Below, in pieces: positions 22,640-24,829 of a stretch of DNA of 24,829 bases; position 1 is the stretch's first letter; every line of letters starts with the position of its first letter. The stretch comes from a bacterium UBP2_UBA2255 (GTDB lineage: Bacteria; Edwardsbacteria; AC1; EtOH8): NCBI GenBank assembly GCA_002347565.1, contig DDXR01000037.1, positions 4,453 to 29,281 on the forward strand, given 5' to 3'. Made by a program: the position numbers and the translations under genes. The notes beneath the pieces were generated by a model. The model did no database searches. It saw only the letters and a program-made list of their open reading frames with translations, and was not told where the DNA came from.

Positions 22640-22963
22640 ATGAGTTCCAAGAGCGGTCCGGTGCGGTACGGCGTTGCGGCGGGCGCGGCGCTGTTGCTCC
22701 CCTTGGCGGCCCTGCTGGCGCAGGCCGCCCCGCCGGCGCCCCCGGCCCCAGCGGCGGTCATGCAGACGGCAGCCGCGCCAACGGACACGGCGGCCGTCGA
22801 TACCATCGACTACGAGTCGATGATGCTGCCGGAGGGCGAGCGCGACTACTGGTCGCTGGAGTACTACCAGTCGGAACTAGACCAGGATGACGGCGACTGG
22901 GACGAGAACCGCCGCGAACGAGAGGATCAGCGCGAGGATGACCGCCGGGACTATGGAGACTGA
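22640..22963 (+). CDS. Small secreted or membrane-anchored acidic protein of unknown function
   Basis: A 107-residue protein with an N-terminal hydrophobic signal (YGVAAGAALLLPLAALLAQAA, about 10-30), an Ala/Pro-rich stretch, then a tail dominated by Asp, Glu and Arg (DQDDGDWDENRREREDQRED). No family is recognised. The tail looks like a disordered, highly charged segment. The ATG at 22640 has GGGGG 5 nt upstream. It lies 42 bp after polA and 39 bp before the transporter gene on the same strand, so it is probably transcribed with them. The charged repeat-like tail lowers confidence slightly, but the signal sequence and ribosome binding site support a real gene. Confidence 0.72.
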   Translation: MSSKSGPVRYGVAAGAALLLPLAALLAQAAPPAPPAPAAVMQTAAAPTDTAAVDTIDYESMMLPEGERDYWSLEYYQSELDQDDGDWDENRREREDQREDDRRDYGD

Positions 22964-23002
22964 TCGCATCACCGGGCCGGGCGGCGGCCAGCCAGCGCCG
23001 GC

Positions 23003-24268
23003 ATGAGGGCGTTCGCCTTCTACCGATCGTTCGACGCCCGCGAGCGGCGGATGTTTTGGCTGCTGCTGGGCTCCTCGGTGTTCGACGGTTTGACCCAGGG
23101 CGTGATCCTGCTGCAGGAGACCATCGCCAAGAAGGCGCTGGGCGCGTCCGATTTCCAGGTGACCATGATCGGCGTGATCGCCACGGCCACGATGATCTTC
23201 TCGGTGCTGGTGGGCCTGTTCTTCTCCGGCCGTAGCAAGACCGGGTTGCTGGCGGCGAGCCTGGTCGCCGGCCGGCTGGTGTTCCTGGCGGCGTTCCTGG
23301 TGGAGACGCCGAACTGGTACATGGCCCTGCTGTTCGCCTACCACGCGGCGTGGTCGATCCAGAGCCCGGTGTTCAATTCCTTCTTCCAGCGACACCTGGC
23401 GCGCCACCGGGGACGCGTGTTCGGGCTGTCCCGGACCGTCACCCTGGCGTTCTCGATGGCCGCGGCGCTGGCCTGCGGCCGCCTGCTGGACGCCGACCCG
23501 TCGCTGTACAAGCCGGTGCTGGCGGCGGTGGCGGCCACCGGCAGCGTCATGTACCTGCTGTACATCGCGATGGACAGGATGACGGCCTACCGGGCCGACC
23601 AGGCCGGCCGGGTGCGGCACGCCCTGCGCTCCTATCGGCAGATGCTGGGACGGAGCGACTTCATGTTGTTCGAGGCGATGTTCATGGTCTACGGCCTGGC
23701 CTTCATGGTGATGGTGCCGGCGGTCCCCCTGTTCCTGATCAACAAGCTCCAATTCTCCTATTTCCAGATGGCCCAGGCCAGCGGATTCTACTCGCAGATC
23801 TTCATCATCCTGCTGATGCCCCTGGCCGGCGCCCTGTATGACCGGGCCGACCCGTGGAAGGTGGCGGCCGCCTCGATCGCCGTCCTGCTGGGATACCCGC
23901 TGCTGTTTGCCGTTTCGCACCAGACCATGCTGCGCGGGTTCGCCTATGGCGGGCTGGCCTTTTTCTCGCTGGGGCTGACCGGAATCCAGGTGCTGTGGAA
24001 CCTGGGGTCGCTCCACTTCGACCGCGGCTCGGACGCCTTCATCTACCAGGGGTTCCATGTGACCCTGACCGGTTTGCGCGGTGTGGCCGGGCCGCTGGCG
24101 GGATACTGGCTGCTGTCGCGGTTCGGGTTCATGTCGAACTTTGCTGTCGCCTTCGGCCTGTTCGCGCTGGCGGGCGGGATCAGCCTGCTGGGCTGCCGGC
24201 GCTACGGCGGCTGCCGCGGGGCCGCCGGCAGCAGGGAGGATGGCCATGCCGTACCGGCGGTCCGATAA
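23003..24268 (+). CDS. Major facilitator superfamily transporter
   Basis: A 421-residue inner-membrane protein with about 11-12 hydrophobic helices in two halves joined by a charged loop near residues 190-215 (MDRMTAYRADQAGRVRHALR). The first half has a loop with FFSGRSKTG, and after helix 4 RHLARHRGRVFGLSRT, which resembles the MFS loop motif RGRxxGxxxx. The second half has PLAGALYDRADPWK, a second loop 2-3 motif. The substrate is unknown. The start at ATG 23003 has no evident ribosome binding site, but no better start fits the first helix. Its last 23 bases overlap the coaE start, indicating translational coupling. Confidence 0.9.
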   Translation: MRAFAFYRSFDARERRMFWLLLGSSVFDGLTQGVILLQETIAKKALGASDFQVTMIGVIATATMIFSVLVGLFFSGRSKTGLLAASLVAGRLVFLAAFLVETPNWYMALLFAYHAAWSIQSPVFNSFFQRHLARHRGRVFGLSRTVTLAFSMAAALACGRLLDADPSLYKPVLAAVAATGSVMYLLYIAMDRMTAYRADQAGRVRHALRSYRQMLGRSDFMLFEAMFMVYGLAFMVMVPAVPLFLINKLQFSYFQMAQASGFYSQIFIILLMPLAGALYDRADPWKVAAASIAVLLGYPLLFAVSHQTMLRGFAYGGLAFFSLGLTGIQVLWNLGSLHFDRGSDAFIYQGFHVTLTGLRGVAGPLAGYWLLSRFGFMSNFAVAFGLFALAGGISLLGCRRYGGCRGAAGSREDGHAVPAVR

Positions 24269-24829
24269 CGGCATGATCCTGGCCGGGTTGACCGGCGGCG
24301 CCGGATCCGGCAAAACCACCGTGGCCCGGATCTTCGCCAGCTGGGGCGCCGAGGTGATCGACGCCGACCGGATCGGCCACGCCCTGCTGCTGCCGGCCTC
24401 CCCCTGCTTCGGCGAAGTGCTGGCGGCCTTCGGCGGCGGCATTCGCCACCCCAACGGGCGGATCGACCGCCGGGCGCTGGGCGACATCGTGTTCGCCGAC
24501 GCCGGGCAGCTGCGGCGCCTCAACGGCATCGTCCATCCGCACCTGCTGGCCGAGATCGCCTTCGAGGTCCTCAAGCTGCGGCGCGGGGGGTTCCGCGGCC
24601 TGGCCGTGATCGACGCCGCGCTGATCGTGCCCTGGGGCCTGCACCGCAAGCTCGACCGCCTGATCGTGGTCGACGCCCCGGTGGGGATCCGGCTGGCACG
24701 ACTGGCGGCGGCGGGCGTTCCGGCCGGCCGGGCGCGGCAGATGATGGCGCTGCAGCCGACCGCGGCGCGCCTGCGGCGCGAGGCCGACATCGTGATCGAC
24801 AACGCCGGCGACCCGGCGGCGCTGAAGCG
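24246..24829 (+). CDS. coaE: Dephospho-CoA kinase CoaE (3' end outside window)
   Basis: Catalyses the last step of coenzyme A synthesis, phosphorylating the 3'-hydroxyl of dephospho-CoA with ATP. The 194 visible residues contain the P-loop LTGGAGSGKTTVA (Walker A 17-24), VIDADRIGH (Asp39, Asp41), the lid region with RLARLAAAGVPAGRARQMMALQ and the near-terminal ADIVIDNAGD. The frame is still open at the last base; family length (about 200) suggests only a short part is missing. AGGGAGGA at 24233-24240 lies 5 nt before the ATG at 24246; an ATG at 24240 is too close to it. It overlaps the transporter gene. coaE close to polA is a recurring bacterial arrangement. Confidence 0.95.
   Translation, partial: MPYRRSDNGMILAGLTGGAGSGKTTVARIFASWGAEVIDADRIGHALLLPASPCFGEVLAAFGGGIRHPNGRIDRRALGDIVFADAGQLRRLNGIVHPHLLAEIAFEVLKLRRGGFRGLAVIDAALIVPWGLHRKLDRLIVVDAPVGIRLARLAAAGVPAGRARQMMALQPTAARLRREADIVIDNAGDPAALK

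Noticed and set aside
22877..24802. Minus-strand open frame of 641 codons opposite the transporter and coaE
   Set aside because: Low-complexity His/Gln/Arg-rich product; the opposite strand encodes two clear families.
1..24829. tRNA, rRNA, CRISPR array, integrase or transposase genes
   Set aside because: I looked for cloverleaf-type sequences, regularly spaced repeats and recombinase motifs and saw none that I could support.

Overview
The window reads as a GC-rich chromosomal segment of a diderm (Gram-negative) bacterium. It encodes the outer-membrane insertase BamA, a periplasmic Skp/OmpH-type chaperone, the lipid A enzyme LpxD, an AsmA-family envelope protein, a class A penicillin-binding protein and lipoproteins, so it has an LPS-type outer membrane. 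A ClpC-type (not ClpB-type) Clp ATPase just upstream of bamA and an unusually fused Skp argue against an enterobacterial-type proteobacterium. An uncultured FCB-like or deltaproteobacterial-type lineage is my guess; the sequence alone does not settle it.

Layout. 1-756: 3' end of clpC, closed by a strong terminator. 864-5336: bamA, skp-like fusion and lpxD as one operon with a consensus promoter and terminator. 5352-8754, minus strand: an operon-like run of a divergent M23-type lipoprotein, a cysteine synthase-family enzyme, rtcB and a small AT-rich protein with a nuclease-like signature. 8873-10999, minus: penicillin-binding protein 1A, divergent from 11176-12876, a methyltransferase and an AraC/GyrI fusion regulator. 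12956-15441: a membrane sensor-type protein (minus), a small haem-type membrane protein candidate and a TPR protein. 15450-18050: a large AsmA-family protein. 18090-20027: an AT-rich accessory patch. 19982-24829: polA, a small secreted protein, an MFS transporter and coaE (cut by the window end).

The accessory patch immediately upstream of polA is the most interesting part. A four-helix-bundle (23S-IVS type) gene sits between near-perfect 18-bp inverted repeats. It is followed by an orphan 16-codon copy of the start of polA that still has a good ribosome binding site, then an AT-rich fic gene with an operator-like repeat cluster, then full-length polA. The first 15 codons of the two polA starts differ only at synonymous positions and then share a 19-bp identical core. 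This looks like a small Fic-carrying insertion at the 5' end of polA that supplied a replacement polA start and left the original start and ribosome binding site stranded. polA now lies directly downstream of a potentially self-regulated fic gene. An assembly chimera between strains is the main alternative.
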